This document shows positions 22,976 through 40,708 of a stretch of 64,000 nt of DNA, piece after piece; the first letter of the stretch is position 1, and each line of letters starts with the position of its first letter. Source of the DNA: Onchidella celtica (taxonomy: Eukaryota > Mollusca > Gastropoda > Systellommatophora > Onchidiidae); assembly GCA_963931925.1 (NCBI GenBank), contig OZ007581.1, positions 11,630,192 to 11,694,191 of the forward strand. The letters are read 5' to 3'. Both the position numbers and the translations under genes were made by a program. The notes under the pieces were generated by a model. The model ran no database searches and had not been told where the DNA came from. It worked only from the letters and a program-made list of their open reading frames with translations.

Positions 22976-23779
22976 GGAATAGTCGTTACAATACACCACT
23001 TGAAGTTTAAAAACATCAAGGCATTATAAATAATATTGTACATTCACCATTGCAGTGGCTGTACGCTAATACAAACGGGGGAAAGGGTGGTGCATGAGCC
23101 AAGGGCATGAAAAAGCGTGCAAAGTTTGAGAGAGGGGGATGTTATAAGACTGGCAAAAATCGGACATACGAGTAATATGCACTTTATGGTTAGCCCCCCT
23201 GAACAACCTGACAGGTAACAGGACGAGTCATATGATTAGTCTCTTGTTGACTGTAATGAGATGCGTGAAAAGCGAAGTGATTGCAACAGAATGACAGCTT
23301 GGTGCACCTGATGCACTTGATGCATTTAACTTAGCTCTTAGGAGGATGTCACTCCTCCCCCCCCCCTCCCTAACTATCAGAGTGTCCATGAAAAAATCCG
23401 CACCAGACAAAATGTACAGTCCTGCTTCATCTTTTTTTTTTCTACAGGTTTTTGTACTAGAGGGATTTTGTCCCGTATAGTACGTGGAGGTTTTGTCCAG
23501 AGGCTATTTTCATCGATGGGAATTTTGTCTGCGGGGTTTTTGTCCTAAGTGATTTTATTCGCAAGGGATTTTGTCTGTATCCCGCCCTCACTACCCTTGA
23601 AGTGACTTGATTTCTAGGGCAACTTAAGATGAATTTCAGAAAGCAGACTTTTCAGTAAAGTGTGTGTGTATTTGGGGAAGGGGAGAATCTGTTAAAGAAA
23701 ATTAACATTTACATGACACATAATTTTATTGCGCACAGCCGCTTAAATCATTTGTGAAGCATTACTAGTTATTGACTAA

Positions 23780-24190
23780 TATTTAATTATCATTTACGAT
23801 GTCAGGCTAGTTCTTGCCTCATTTTTAATTATCATTTATAATGTCAGGCACGTTCTTGCTTCATGTTTATTTATCGTTTTTAATCCATACTAGTTCCTTG
23901 TTTCATAATGATTTATGATTAATCTAGTTCTTGCTAACTGTTCAATTAACATTTATAGTGTCATACTAGTTCTTGCTCAATGTTTAATTATCATTCACAA
24001 TGTCATCTAGTCCTTGCCTTATGTCTAAATATCATTTACGGTGTCATTCAGTTCTTGCCTTATGTCTACTTATCACTTACAGTGTCATCCAGTTCTTGCC
24101 TTGGTGTCATCCAGCTCTTGCCTTATGTCTAGTTATCATTTACGATGCCATCCAGTTCTTGCCATATGTCTTATTTGCAATGTTATGCTA
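23780..24190. repeat. Degenerate ~55-bp tandem repeat
   Basis: Blocks TTTAATTATCATTTA, AATGTCATACTAGT and TTCTTGCCTTATGTC recur about seven times with drift and deletions. Confidence 0.75.
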
Positions 24191-25142
24191 GTTAAAAAAG
24201 AAAGACGCTAAACTGCATAGTATATTATTGGTAAGTAGATATTTGATTTGTAAATTTCAGACTTTGTTCTTAAAAGACAATTTAAATTTTGTTCTTGAAA
24301 GACAATTTAAATTTTTGCGGGGATGAGGTCAAACACTGGCGTTTGGTAGCAGAACTTAGATGCTGTTCAATATAAAGTTTGTCGTCTAAAGTAGCACACA
24401 TTTCTCATTATAAATGCATAGGTATATTGCACGGTATATGATACCTCCGTTATGCCACAGGATTTCAAGGTACTGATATGAAAGTTCTGTAATATATGTC
24501 ACTAGCCGAGGTCCTCGGCCCGGCACGGGATAAATCGGTTTGAATATTGGTTTCAGTTCTGGGTGGTTATTATGGACCTGCTTCATCATTCTGGCCTGTT
24601 CCTATTTGTTTATTTTATTTTTGTTTGTTTGTTTTTAAATAAGTCTTACTGCTCTGCCTTTGTGAGTTGACACCCTGCGCATCCGGTACAACAGTGAGAT
24701 TTGTGTACTGGTTAGTGTGTTTGATAGTGAACACATCGCAGGAAGTGATAACAAAAGCTTAAAAGGGCGAACCATGACTCGAAATAGATCTAAATCATGG
24801 CGAAACAATACATTTCCAATTAAAAAAAACTACACCGATTTGAGACTTCTATTAAAAACTGTGCACCCTTACATCCATTCTGATGCACCATATAAAATTT
24901 GAAGTCTGTTGCGTGGTTCAGGAGCCTTTTGCAACGAAAAATCTCAAGTCCGCAAATATAATATATAGTATAGATTCACGGACCCACCAAGAAAGTCAAC
25001 GATGTGTCAGTTTAGAATCTCCCGTGGTTTTGGATCTTTATTTTAGGCATTTACACCTCATGTTTTTTATTATATTTTTCTTGTTAATTTTTGTTTGTGT
25101 CCTTTGGTGGCAGTTTTTTTTTTTTTTTCTTAAATTAATTTT

Positions 25143-25203
25143 GATCGGGGAACGGCCTTGTTAGGCCTGCTCTTCTCGATTTCTAACTGTTAAGGTTCTT
25201 TAA
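25143..25203 (-). mobile_element. SINE fragment, copy 5
   Basis: CGGCCTTGTTAGGCCTGCTC and the following 30 bp match the internal part of copies 1 and 3. The rest is missing. Confidence 0.6.
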
Positions 25204-25349
25204 TTGAACTCTCCGTAATTTCTGCGATTCTAATATTTGCTGTCTTGTTGCATTCTGCAGCTATCAAATAAATTTAGGAATTACATGAACAACAAAGTGC
25301 TGCACGTCTTGGTCAAAATGTATCTTTTAGTTACATAGTATGTTTGATG

Positions 25350-25531
<182 letters not shown>

Positions 25532-26643
25532 GAATACTTTCTGTAAAGTGCCTGGATCAAATTTTGGATTCGCTATAAAAAAATAATGATCTTCTTCACT
25601 ATCATGAATCGCTCCAACTTTCAACCAAACTAACAAATCCCTCATCTCTCCCTTAGGAATCGAAATACAAAAACAAACAACCAGCAGTTTCCAGGCTTTG
25701 TGTTATTTTTTTTAGTTAACTCCCAACAAACTAATAATATTTGTAAATGAAACTAGAAGATGAAGTAATACAAAGTTACATAAACTTTCAGTACTAGGAC
25801 ATGATTCAAAGCTTTTCAAAGTGAAGGGTGTTTGAACCCCCATTGCCCTACCCTCTCACATACATCTTATCATTCCCATATTGAACAAAAGCAACAACAA
25901 CAACAACAACAGAAAAATGTCTGACTAAATTGAAAATGTGTACCCATATTAATTATGTAAACTGTTTAGAACAAAGTAATAAAGCATAATGATGCCCACC
26001 AAATTGCACGATTAGTCTGAAGAAAATAATTAAGACACACCTCAATTGCTTGAACTACAGAATGCGCTAAACATAGCAAATTGAAAAGCTTTGAAATTTT
26101 AACAAAAGAAAAATTAAAGGGGATCTGTACAGGGTTATTGTCTACAACTTGAGTACCCCCCCCCCTCCCCACCCCCGAAAAAAACACCAAAAAACAAAAA
26201 CCAACAACTTAGATTACAGGTCGACCATGGCAGAATGTACTATGTACTAAATAAAGCCAACTGAAACTTTAAATGAAAGAAAATATAAATATGTACACAG
26301 GTATTGTCTACAGACTGAATATAGAAACCCTCCCCTCCCCCGCCCAACTTTGATTATGCAGCAGAGCCCAGATGTAAGGACCAAGAATTTTCTATCTCAC
26401 ATGTCACACTGATCATTTAATTCAACATTAGGGAAGGACTAAAATAACAAATCTTAATTGAGTCAGAGACTTTAGTTTGCATATCTTGCACACTATCCTT
26501 ACCTGTTTCAGATGCCAATTGCCTGCACAACTTCTCTCAAACTTTGGTCACTATTTTCAATGGCTCAAAGTCAGGATGAGTATATATTGTGCACAAACTA
26601 GCAACTGCCTTGACTCAATGTCACAGGCAGATGTATAATTATA

Positions 26644-27660
26644 TGTAATGGGGTGAACCATTACAGGGCTGAGTTACTTATAGCTCACTGTAGTGAAAGG
26701 GAGATAAACCCGTTATTTTGACTAGCTGGATCACTAGATGTGGTCAAGGGGAAGTAACCATACAGAAACTATAGATAATCTCCCCTTATTGTTTGATCGT
26801 GCACTTGACATGAGTCGTATAGTGTTGAGTAACATTGCCAACTGATGTACTCACTGCGCCAATTTTAAACCATAGTCTTAGCGTTGTCTGTATTGTCCAG
26901 GATTGGTCAATTTAAGTGACCATCCCTGGTGCCAGAAGTAGAAACTTGTTATGTATCACTACATTATAAGTTTGTTTAGTATTTATCTTGTTAAGTAATA
27001 TTTCATTAAGATAGTGTATTTGGAACATACACGAGCAAGAGGGTAGTTCTTTAAAAATGTTTTTATTTGTTTTAATGTTTTATTCGAATTTGCACTTAGT
27101 GAACTGTAAGGAGTAAATGGGTTGCGCGTGTTTGGGTGACGCTTAGATGATAGCGTGGGTCAGTCAGTTCCACCCAAGTCTTCAAGACAGCAGGACGTGT
27201 CATTGTGTCCAGACTAACATAAAAGTAAAAGAAGTTGTAATTAATATTTCAAGATTTGTGAAGTGCCAGCTCTGATGATGTAGACTATCAAGTGTGAATT
27301 CATTTGGTTAATTCACGGCGCCTATCGGTTGGGTTTATCGTAATGTCTTGTTTATTGTATTGTCCTGGTTTATTGTGGTTTATTGTGAATTGTATTGTTG
27401 TTTATTGTGGTTTATTGTCTTGTTTATTGTGGTTTATTGTCTTGTTTATTGTGGTTTATTGTATTGTCTTGTGTTTATTGTATTGTGGTTTATTGTCTTG
27501 TTCATTGTGAATTGTATTGTTGTAAATTTATTATTTGTTTTTTTTTCCTTTTCTTTTTTTAATAAATTGTTGTCCTCTCAAAACCTGATAGTTTTGTTTG
27601 TATGTTTAACTGTGTGAGATAGCTATAGAGAGACCGCTCGTGTTCCCCGTCCCTGTTACA
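26644..27660 (+). mobile_element. LTR of a Gypsy-like retrotransposon, with PBS remnant just beyond
   Basis: The segment begins TGTAATGG and ends CCCTGTTACA, with inverted TGTAA/TTACA ends. The next bases (27661-27677) read TATTTGGCGCTCGGTCC, like a tRNA primer-binding site. After about 15 bases a second CCTATGTTACA end appears. A natural reading is 5' LTR, PBS, then a large internal deletion joining the last bases of the 3' LTR. No coding region remains. Confidence 0.5.
27345..27530. repeat. TTGTGGTTTATTGTCTTGTT-type minisatellite inside the LTR
   Basis: Imperfect 11-22-bp units of GTTTATTGTGGTTTATTGTC are repeated; ORFs across it are Val/Leu/Cys repeats. Confidence 0.85.
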
Positions 27661-28699
27661 TATTTGGCGCTCGGTCCCGTTCCTATGTTACATATTATAT
27701 ATATGTGTATACATATAGGGCTTTGATAATGAAAACAATTTGGAGTGCAGGTCTGACAATAAAACAACTAAGTTGGGGACTCTATTCAAACAATATGAAT
27801 TAATGGGCATGGGGTCCCAATTAACATGAAATAAGTGAAAAATAAATGTAACTTTTGTCTTCTTTAAATTTTAACAGGCATGGATAGTTTACATTTAACA
27901 AGATGAGAAATTTCAATTTTCAGAATTGGGGAAAATATTTGAGAATTATGTGAATTTAGTTTCAGTTTTTGGCTTTGCTGCGCATCACCTATCAATTTAC
28001 TAGTCCTTACTGAATGCTGTAACACTGATGTATTGAGTAGGTCTCCGTGCAAAGTTTCTGTAACCAAGAAATATTAAATTAAATTAAGTTCTTCCTCCTC
28101 CCGTTTTTGTGTGCTCCTCAGTGTCTAGACCTCTACAGTACGTGTTGAAAATTATATATATATATCACCATTACGTATTATTATTGATCTGAGAGGGACA
28201 ACTCAGAATTTGCTTGGATTTTATGTCTTTATTTCTTAGTTGTTTTTCTTTGATTAGTAAGCGTTTCCCAGCAATATGAGTGACATATTGGTTACATGAT
28301 TTTGTCGTCATTGATTTGTGGAGCTACCAAGATGGTGGCCACGGGGAAAATGTGGAATAGAGTTTCTGTTTGCATTGACTCTCTTTGTTTGCATTGACTC
28401 ATTGTTTGCATTGTTTGCAACTGGTTCAGAAAGTTTTTAAAGTACGCACTGCTTGACATACGATATGTGATGAATCATTCTGACTATAACACTGTTACTA
28501 AAATATTTGTGTTTCATACTGACATGGTGGACATTTCATGGACAAAGTGTCAATTTCTGTTTTTGTTCTGGTGTGGTCATTTATGAAACAAAAAGGACAG
28601 GTATCTATGCATAATTTAATGTACTTGTCATTTGAATGAAGAAATAATCTTTCAGGCTGTGTTTCCAAATGCTGAGCATATGCACTCATTTATTGTCAT

Positions 28700-29676
28700 T
28701 TGGTCATTTGATACCCAGCTCTACAGTTCTGCAGCAGGCTGGAAACTGTATAACAGAAATTAAAAGCTGGATGAACCAAAACAAACTGGCACTAAATGAG
28801 GATAAAACTGAGGTTATTTTATTAGGCCGTGAGCGGGTTCTGCAAGAAGTGGACAGAACTGAGATGATAATTGGCACTAATTCAATAGAAATTTCAAAAA
28901 AAGTAAAAAACCTAGGGGTTTACATTGATTCAAATCTTTCTATGTCATCTCAGGTTAGTCACCTCATTCGTATTCTATACATGGAAATCTGGAAAATTGG
29001 TAAAATCAGACATCTTATTTCAACTGAAACTGCGGCTGTTTTAGTAAATTCTTTTGTACTTTCAAAGCTTGACTATTGCAACTCCCTTTTGGCTGGAATT
29101 TCACAAAAAAATATTAGAAAACTCCAAATTGCTCAAAACAATGCAGCGAGACTTGTTTTGAAGAAAAAGAAAAGAGATTCAGCACTGCCACTTCTGCAGA
29201 GTTTGCACTGGCTGCCAGTCGAGAAAAGAATAATGTACAAATTGTCATCCATTTGTCACAAATGTGTCAATAATACTGCTCCATCGTACCTAGTTGATTT
29301 AACTGATTACTATGTTCCATCTCGTCAACTAAGATCATCATCTGACACTACAAAATTGAAAGTACCTAAAATGAATCTGTCCACTGTAGGAGAAAAGTCC
29401 TTTTCATTTCTTGGCCCTACCATCTGGAACACTCTTCCAAAGACAACCAGGGAAATTAATGACATTGGTTCTTTCAAACGCCATCTGAAGACCCATTTCT
29501 TTCAGACAAACTAGGCTAGGTGTTTTTCGGCGGCAACAATAATAAATATTTTTGAATTTCTTTTGTGTATGCGTGTGTGTGTGTGTGTGTAAGAGTTTGT
29601 TAAAGCGCCCAGAGCTTGTCATCGACGGGGTTGGGCGCTATATAAATGCAATATATTATTATTATTATTATTATTT
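28700..29676 (+). mobile_element. 5'-truncated CR1/L2-like LINE with 3' UTR and (ATT)n tail
   Basis: It encodes only the C-terminal part of a reverse transcriptase, then a roughly 155-bp 3' UTR containing GGGTTGGGCGCTATATAAATG and a (TTA)n tail (about 29657-29676). Flanks AAATGCTGAGCATA-TGCACTCA (near 28670) and AAATGCTGAACACAATGCACTCA (near 29689) look like a diverged target duplication. Confidence 0.8.
28716..29514 (+). pseudogene. Non-LTR retrotransposon reverse transcriptase, C-terminal fragment (~265 aa)
   Basis: The open frame carries the typical end of CR1/Jockey-clade polymerases: SWMNQNKLALNEDKTEVILLG, then KNLGVYIDSNLSM, SKLDYCNSLLAG, LQIAQNNAARLV, LHWLPVEKRI, and the final WNTLP and FKRHLKTHFF motifs. 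The catalytic fingers and palm (the YADD-type box) and the endonuclease are missing, so it cannot be active. A DTQLYSS motif in another frame just before the fragment marks a frameshift near 28720. The frame is otherwise intact over 260 codons, so the insertion is fairly recent. Confidence 0.9.
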
Positions 29677-29689
29677 AATACCTCATGTA

Positions 29690-30660
29690 AATGCTGAACA
29701 CAATGCACTCACTCATTTTGATTTCTCTGTCAGTGTTTTTTTTGTTTGTTTGTTTGTTTGTTTTGTTTGTAATCCTGATGAGGAATTTGATGCTTTAAGT
29801 AACATTATACTCCTCCAGAGTATGTATAACTGTATCTCACCTGTTTAAATTGATGATGTTGAATAAAGAGTGACAGTATTTAAGAAACAACTTGATTGTA
29901 TGAAATTACAGAGATATGGTTTCCTGTGCTGGGAACATATTTGGTTGAGCAGCAAATAAATTAAACATTAAATAAGCTCAGTATTAAGAATTAATGGATT
30001 CATTCATCTTTTTGTGATCAAGCAAAAATCTCCATGGCTTTGTTGCATTATTTTTAGAATTTCCTTTTATTCTTTGCACATTATTGTGACACGCCCTTGT
30101 TAGTCCTGTGATGTTGCCACTGTTTCATGTATCTACTTCTATAGCCTTGTCTATATGGGATGCACCATGGTGGCAGATAATAGTACAGGTCTAATTGTGG
30201 AGTCACTCTTTTGAAATTAGCACAATGGGTATCTCGAAATTGTCAGGTGTATTTCAGTGGTTTTAGGATTCTCTATTGTAGCCTTTTTTTCATACTCCCC
30301 GTGTAAGCCTTTCAGCTGTAGGCAGAAATATATGGGCATGCTTTCAATAGGAGTTGGGATTGGTAAGGCAGTGGCGTCGGTCCATTATCCCAGGAAGATC
30401 TTGACATGGTAAATAACATGAACCTTTAGAGCATGACTAAGCTGTCTGGCATGAGTCAGTTATTTTCAAAACTACAAGCATCCAATTCGCATCAAGCACT
30501 TACTAATACACAACTCACAAAGCAGAAGCTTTCTTAAAAATCTTAGAGCTGATTTAGATAGTCTCTGTTTTTTCCTTATTTTCCGATCATCATGCCGTTT
30601 TTCTGATATGACGTTGAGGCTGAAAGAAAAACTATTCTGCTTCTAGATAAGAAAAATATA
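29690..30660. other. Non-coding spacer
   Basis: AT-rich sequence with a short (GTTT)n run near 29740-29770. No supported gene or RNA. Confidence 0.4.
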
Positions 30661-31002
30661 TCGTCACGGTGCTGACCTTTTTGGCCTAAGTCATTTTATG
30701 CATTTCTGAGAAAATCGAAAAAAATTTATTTAAATTCTTCTGCAATGCAGTCAGACTTAGGCCAAAACTCTAGGTAAAAGTGGCCGTCATCCACGTTGTA
30801 TGAAACAACCCAGGACCAAAATGGCCTACGTCTATGAATGAGTTAGGCCATTACACTTACAGAAAGGTTTATTTTCAGGATAATGGCTTGGCACTTATGA
30901 TTTTTACATAAATAGATGCACCATGGATAGGGCAATGACGTAACAGGTACATTCTGTTTTGGCCTAAGTCTGACTTAAGCCAAAAGGTTAGCACCATGAC
31001 GA
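30661..31002. mobile_element. MITE with ~32-bp inverted ends and TA target duplication
   Basis: TCGTCACGGTGCTGACC at the left is mirrored by GGTTAGCACCATGACGA at the right. TA dinucleotides flank both ends (30659-30660 and 31003-31004). The ends continue inward to a GGCCTAAGTC block. Size and TA duplication fit Tc1/mariner-type non-autonomous elements. Confidence 0.75.
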
Positions 31003-32675
31003 TATGTTTGGCTGCGGAGTTCCCATTTTCAAATAAATTGCATTATTTTTGTCAAAGACAGAGCTTACAAGAAACACCCTCGAAAAATACCACCACCACC
31101 ACCGCCACCAGCAGTACTAGTACCACCAGCACCATCAGCATCACCGGCACCAGCAAACTATTATAAATTATTGTCTCTGTATAAATTAACTAATCAAACT
31201 ATTTTTCTCCATATCTGGAAAAAGTGAAAGTAAACGATATTTTTCTATTACTAATTTAATTTGAAATACAAAATGAGAAACACAAATGTGCTCCTATGTT
31301 GTCATCAACAACCCAGTCTGTTTTGCTGTGTGGCATTACTGTGACAAGCTTTAATGCATTTATAAAAGAATATCTGTATTAGATTTTCCACTTACAAGCC
31401 GGTATGGACTGGAAGATTGTCACTGCACACATAATTTAACGCTGATGTTTCCATTAGTGTCCTTAAAGTACAGACATTCATAAAACAAAAAATAGTGAAC
31501 AAGCTCGTCTCCGGTGACTCTGTGGTATGGCTTCCTTTTAAACAGGTAGCATACGATCTGTCTTTCTCAGCTTATACCTCTCTTTCTCTCACTGTTTAAT
31601 CTTCAATTCCGTTAGCCATAGACCTGTAATATTACGACATCGGCATCCTCTTCTTCAAAATTTGTAGGTCTAGATCTAGACTCAGATACTCAATGGCTTT
31701 CTATGTCTGATAAGTTTCAATCATTTCTTGCTTTTCGAACCTTTCCTCTCCTCACTCTCATTGAATACCAACTCAGTATCAAATATGTACTCTTTTACAG
31801 GCGTTCTTAAATCAATATGAATTCCCAAAAACAGTGATTACCTTTTACTTGCTGGCTGTATTAACAACGGAGGTGATACTGTGTTTATTTGGCTGCCATT
31901 TTTCATAAACAGTGAGTTACCACCCAGGCTGCGGTAGACAACCAATGAGAGAGCGCGGGTAGGGGAATTTCCCGTAACCAAGGGTGATATAAATTGTTTA
32001 CATTTTTGTGTACTAATAATTATTATGCGCTCTGGTTCGGTTAGATTTCATGTAAGCCGTTCAAAGATGATCTGAAACTGTTGTTGAGATCATCACCTGC
32101 TTGTTGATGCACGGAATGTCAGGTATGCTGGTGAAAAACCACAATGGAAGTAGATCTAGATCTCATAACAAACAAAAACTCTTAGAAAACTAATCCTTCA
32201 CAACGATCCCCCCTTCCCCCCCTCCCCAGAAGCACAAAAGAGACTTTAACAAGAGTTTCAGTGTCTCAACTTTAATGTAGCTTGCTTAATAACTGAAAAA
32301 AGAAGATAAAGAAATGAAAATACAAATTTTTGATATTTTTGGAACCAGAAATTGTTATGGCCAATATCACAAATTGACCACTGGTATCTTCCGGACACAC
32401 CCGTCGTGACTAGCCATATCTGTATAAATCAAATGCCTAAAACACTCAGTACAATTTCTCATAATACATTTCTCACGTTTTCACAGGAATCTCACAAGAA
32501 TAAAAAAAACCCATCTTCTGTGGTAAGATTGAATTTAATTTCTAAATACATTTCTGAAGCATGATTAAAATGGTATAAAGAAAATGATTTAAAATATCAG
32601 CGTTTGTTACATAGCAATGAACCAAAAAGGTGTCCGTTAGTATGTTTAACAAAAATTATTAAATACGTTATAGAA
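31003..32675. other. Non-coding spacer with ACC/AGC-rich tract
   Basis: A (CCA)n/(GCA)n low-complexity stretch occupies about 31086-31160. No exon pair with matching phases was found on either strand. Confidence 0.4.
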
Positions 32676-33029
32676 CAGCGGGCGGTTCCCAAACTTTTTC
32701 ATCCCTTTTACCTCTGACGTTTCGAAAGTAAATGTAACCCCACCTTGTCTTGTTCAGTATTTGTGTTTACACTTCTACCATAACGAAGCAACAAATAAAA
32801 GGGATTTTTTTAATAGTATTGTTTTTAACGCTACTATTTAACGTTTAAATACAATAATAACAATTATAAGTACACTTAAGAATTTCCAAATTTTATGAAC
32901 AATTAATGATGAATAGATACCGATTTTACCAGGACCAAACACAGCCAGTCCAAATCCAGAATCAGCAAAGTTAATCCCTTAGGTCAAATTTACCCCAAGA
33001 GATAATTTACACCATGTTGGGAATCGCTG
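32676..33029. mobile_element. hAT-type MITE, 354 bp
   Basis: The left end CAGCGGGCGGTTCCCAAACT and the right end TTGGGAATCGCTG are inverted. Flanking octamers TTATAGAA (32668-32675) and CTATAAAA (33030-33037) agree at 6 of 8 bases, as expected for an old hAT 8-bp duplication. Confidence 0.72.
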
Positions 33030-33948
33030 CTATAAAATATTCCCATGGAGAAGTTTGGGAACGAAACAAACGAAAAAAAATAAAGAAACAATCAATCACA
33101 TTAACACAATAACAAACACGCTCAGTCTGCGGATTGTAATCTTTCTTTATATCAAGAAGTATATAAATATCCCACATAGTGAGATTTTTGTGCAATGCAA
33201 ATTTGAACCAGCAGCGAAATTTAACAATTGGACATAAGTTAACAGCAGCGGACAAGCCAAGCGAGAATCACCTTCCAGTCCCGTCAGACTCCAGAGTTTC
33301 CGTGCCGTCACTGCAACGCAATTATTCGCAGCGAGGGTCAGCCTGATCAGCCAGCTTCGCACACACACGACTGAAGTCGAGGTCATCTTCGCCTTCGCTT
33401 TCGAGAGACGAACAACAACAACAACAACGGGATATATGTGTACACTGGAATTAAAAGATCCCAGCAACAGTCCAGTAAGGAAGAGAATCGGTACGCTGTT
33501 TATCTAAGAACTATCAAGCAATGATGGCAAATTAATACAAACTCGAACATTATTATAAAAAGCAAATTGGTAGAAGCTGAAGTAAATGTTGTTAAATGTA
33601 AAAAAATAAAAAAAGGAAGGGGGCAGGGTGAGGGTAGGGGTGTGGAGAGAGGGAATAAATTGATTAAAAAAATAGGTTTGTTAAAATGAAAATTGAGAGA
33701 CTACTAAAAAAAACTATATTCTGAGAAAAAATGATTTTAATTCATTAACCTTTGCAGTGTCAATAAGGTACTTATATCATGTTTTTTTTTTTTTTTTTTA
33801 AAATGTCATTATGCACTTTACACAGCAGTTAAGAACAAAGAGTTTCAGCACAAAATTGCTCGTTGGTCATATACTGTCAAGGCATTCACAAAGGTCGATC
33901 CAGTGTAGAGTAATTCCACTGCACTGTTGTATTGAAGATGGGGCGAGT

Positions 33949-38946
<4,998 letters not shown>

Positions 38947-39320
38947 AGCTGGCTGAGATGCAAGAGAAATACTCGGTTAGAACTGTCAAGTAATTGTGTA
39001 GGGCTTGCCGCTGTGGACCGGGTAAAACAAACAAATATTGGAAATGCTTCGGTAAGGAGAGTTGTCATTATTTGTATAATACTGGTTTGTTGTTTTGGGA
39101 GGCAAATGACAATGTTTCATTGCAGTCGACGAAAGGTAACACCAGTACATTTTAATTGTCTGTGTCAAGATAAAAACGAAAATATATGGCACAACAGAGT
39201 TCTATAACTCTACCATAACCGCAAAGCTTTACCATTGTATCCTTATCGATATAGGCATGCTCCATAGGGATAACTGTCCTTTCCGTTCAAAGGAGTGCAA
39301 AGAGCTATAGCAAGCATATG

Positions 39321-39587
39321 AAGAGCGTCTTTCCAAAACTGGATAAGTCAAATTTTGCAAGAGTTGTGGCCCCTTTGAGATGGCCATTCAAAATTAGTGT
39401 AACACGAGGTGTAAGTGTTCATTTAATGCTTGCTATGTCTAGTCTTAATATTCGGATAAATGCGGGGCATAGAAAGTTTTAAATGAACACTTACACCGCG
39501 TCTGCTGTAAATTTGAACATCAACCTGAAAGGGGTCATAAGTCTTGCAAATTTTGCCTTACCCAGTTTTGGGAAAAAACGCTCTTTA
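39321..39587. mobile_element. Foldback element, ~108-bp arms and ~50-bp loop
   Basis: Left blocks AAGAGCGTCTTTCC, AAAACTGG, TTTTGCAAGA and GTGTAAGTGTTCATTTAA reappear inverted in reverse order at 39477-39587. There is no ORF. Arms have diverged by small indels. Confidence 0.8.
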
Positions 39588-40309
39588 TTTATATCCATAT
39601 CTTGTCACATAGGCCGAGGATAAAAACAGCAGTCAAGGGAGATTCCCAAAACACACGATATTTTAGAATCCCTGTAAAGTGTTGCTGGATAAAACAAAGT
39701 TCATATTGTTTCATAGTATTATAAATAATAAAGTTTTGGAGTATTACACAGAAGTGTTTATGGCACAGAAACATTTTGAAAAAAAGAAATAGTAACTGTC
39801 CTGTTCTATGAACGTCAAAAGACAAAAGTGATAGTTTCAGTCTAAAAGGAATCATAACAAATAGTTTCGACTGGTATACATGCAGAGATAGTTGCCTAGG
39901 GTTCCTACAAAATTCAGCTGGCTACAGATTAACAGAAGAAGCATTTATTTTTATCAAATTTTTCTTTCTTTTTTTTTTTTTTTTTTTAATGTACTGACAT
40001 CGCCAAGACATATTCTTCCATTACAGAGCTTCAGCTTTCTATATTCAGAGTGAGGATTCGAAATTCAAGTTTCACATTACTAAAAAAGAGCCAATACATT
40101 ATTTTACAAATCCCCCGGTGAGGGAGCGACTTTATTGCATTAGTATCTTCAAGTTTTTGGACCAACTTATTCCCCGGCGCGCGGCGTGTCTACCACCACG
40201 CATGGTTGTCCAGATTTTGTTTTTTGCCAATATTACATGCCTGTGATTTCGGGTTGGGTTAGAAACTTTTGAAGAATGAGGACGAAACAGAGACAGAGAA
40301 TATAGAGAA

Positions 40310-40708
40310 CTAGATGACCAACCGGGCATTGCCTAGAATAAACAATAATGTGCTCCCCCCTCTCTCTCTCTCTCTCTCATATAATAAAAGTAATAATCTA
40401 GGGTCTTGCTTCAGAACTCATGCGCACCAGAACACTACGCACCAAACTGAACGCTTAATACGGTCACTTTTTATGAGTGCACGGTACTCTATATTACGAA
40501 ACAAACATGCAAAAATACAGATGTTACAAAGCAATAAACATTGTTATTTTTTTAAAATACATGCTTGAAGTAAACAACTTTTAATTATAGCCATCGTCTT
40601 CCTTATCTCATTTGCTACCTTCCTGCCAAATTTAAGGCCTGAAGAGTGTTTAGTTTGGTCAGTTGGTCGTGCCAAAAGTGGCAAGTTACTGAAATATATA
40701 ATAGATGA
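40310..40708. repeat. Interspersed repeat family B, copy 3
   Basis: It starts CTAGATGACCAACCGGGCA, runs through the same CT-rich linker and middle, and ends with GTTTGGTCAGTTGGTCGTGCC and an AT-rich tail. It lacks the extra segment of copy 2. Confidence 0.85.

Noticed and set aside
33240-33440. Possible extra minus-strand exon (frame with SEGEDDLDFSRVCAKL, stop, then CSDGTETLESDG)
   Set aside because: It has an internal stop, and gene B already ends in frame at 33949. It may be a decayed exon, but evidence is too thin.
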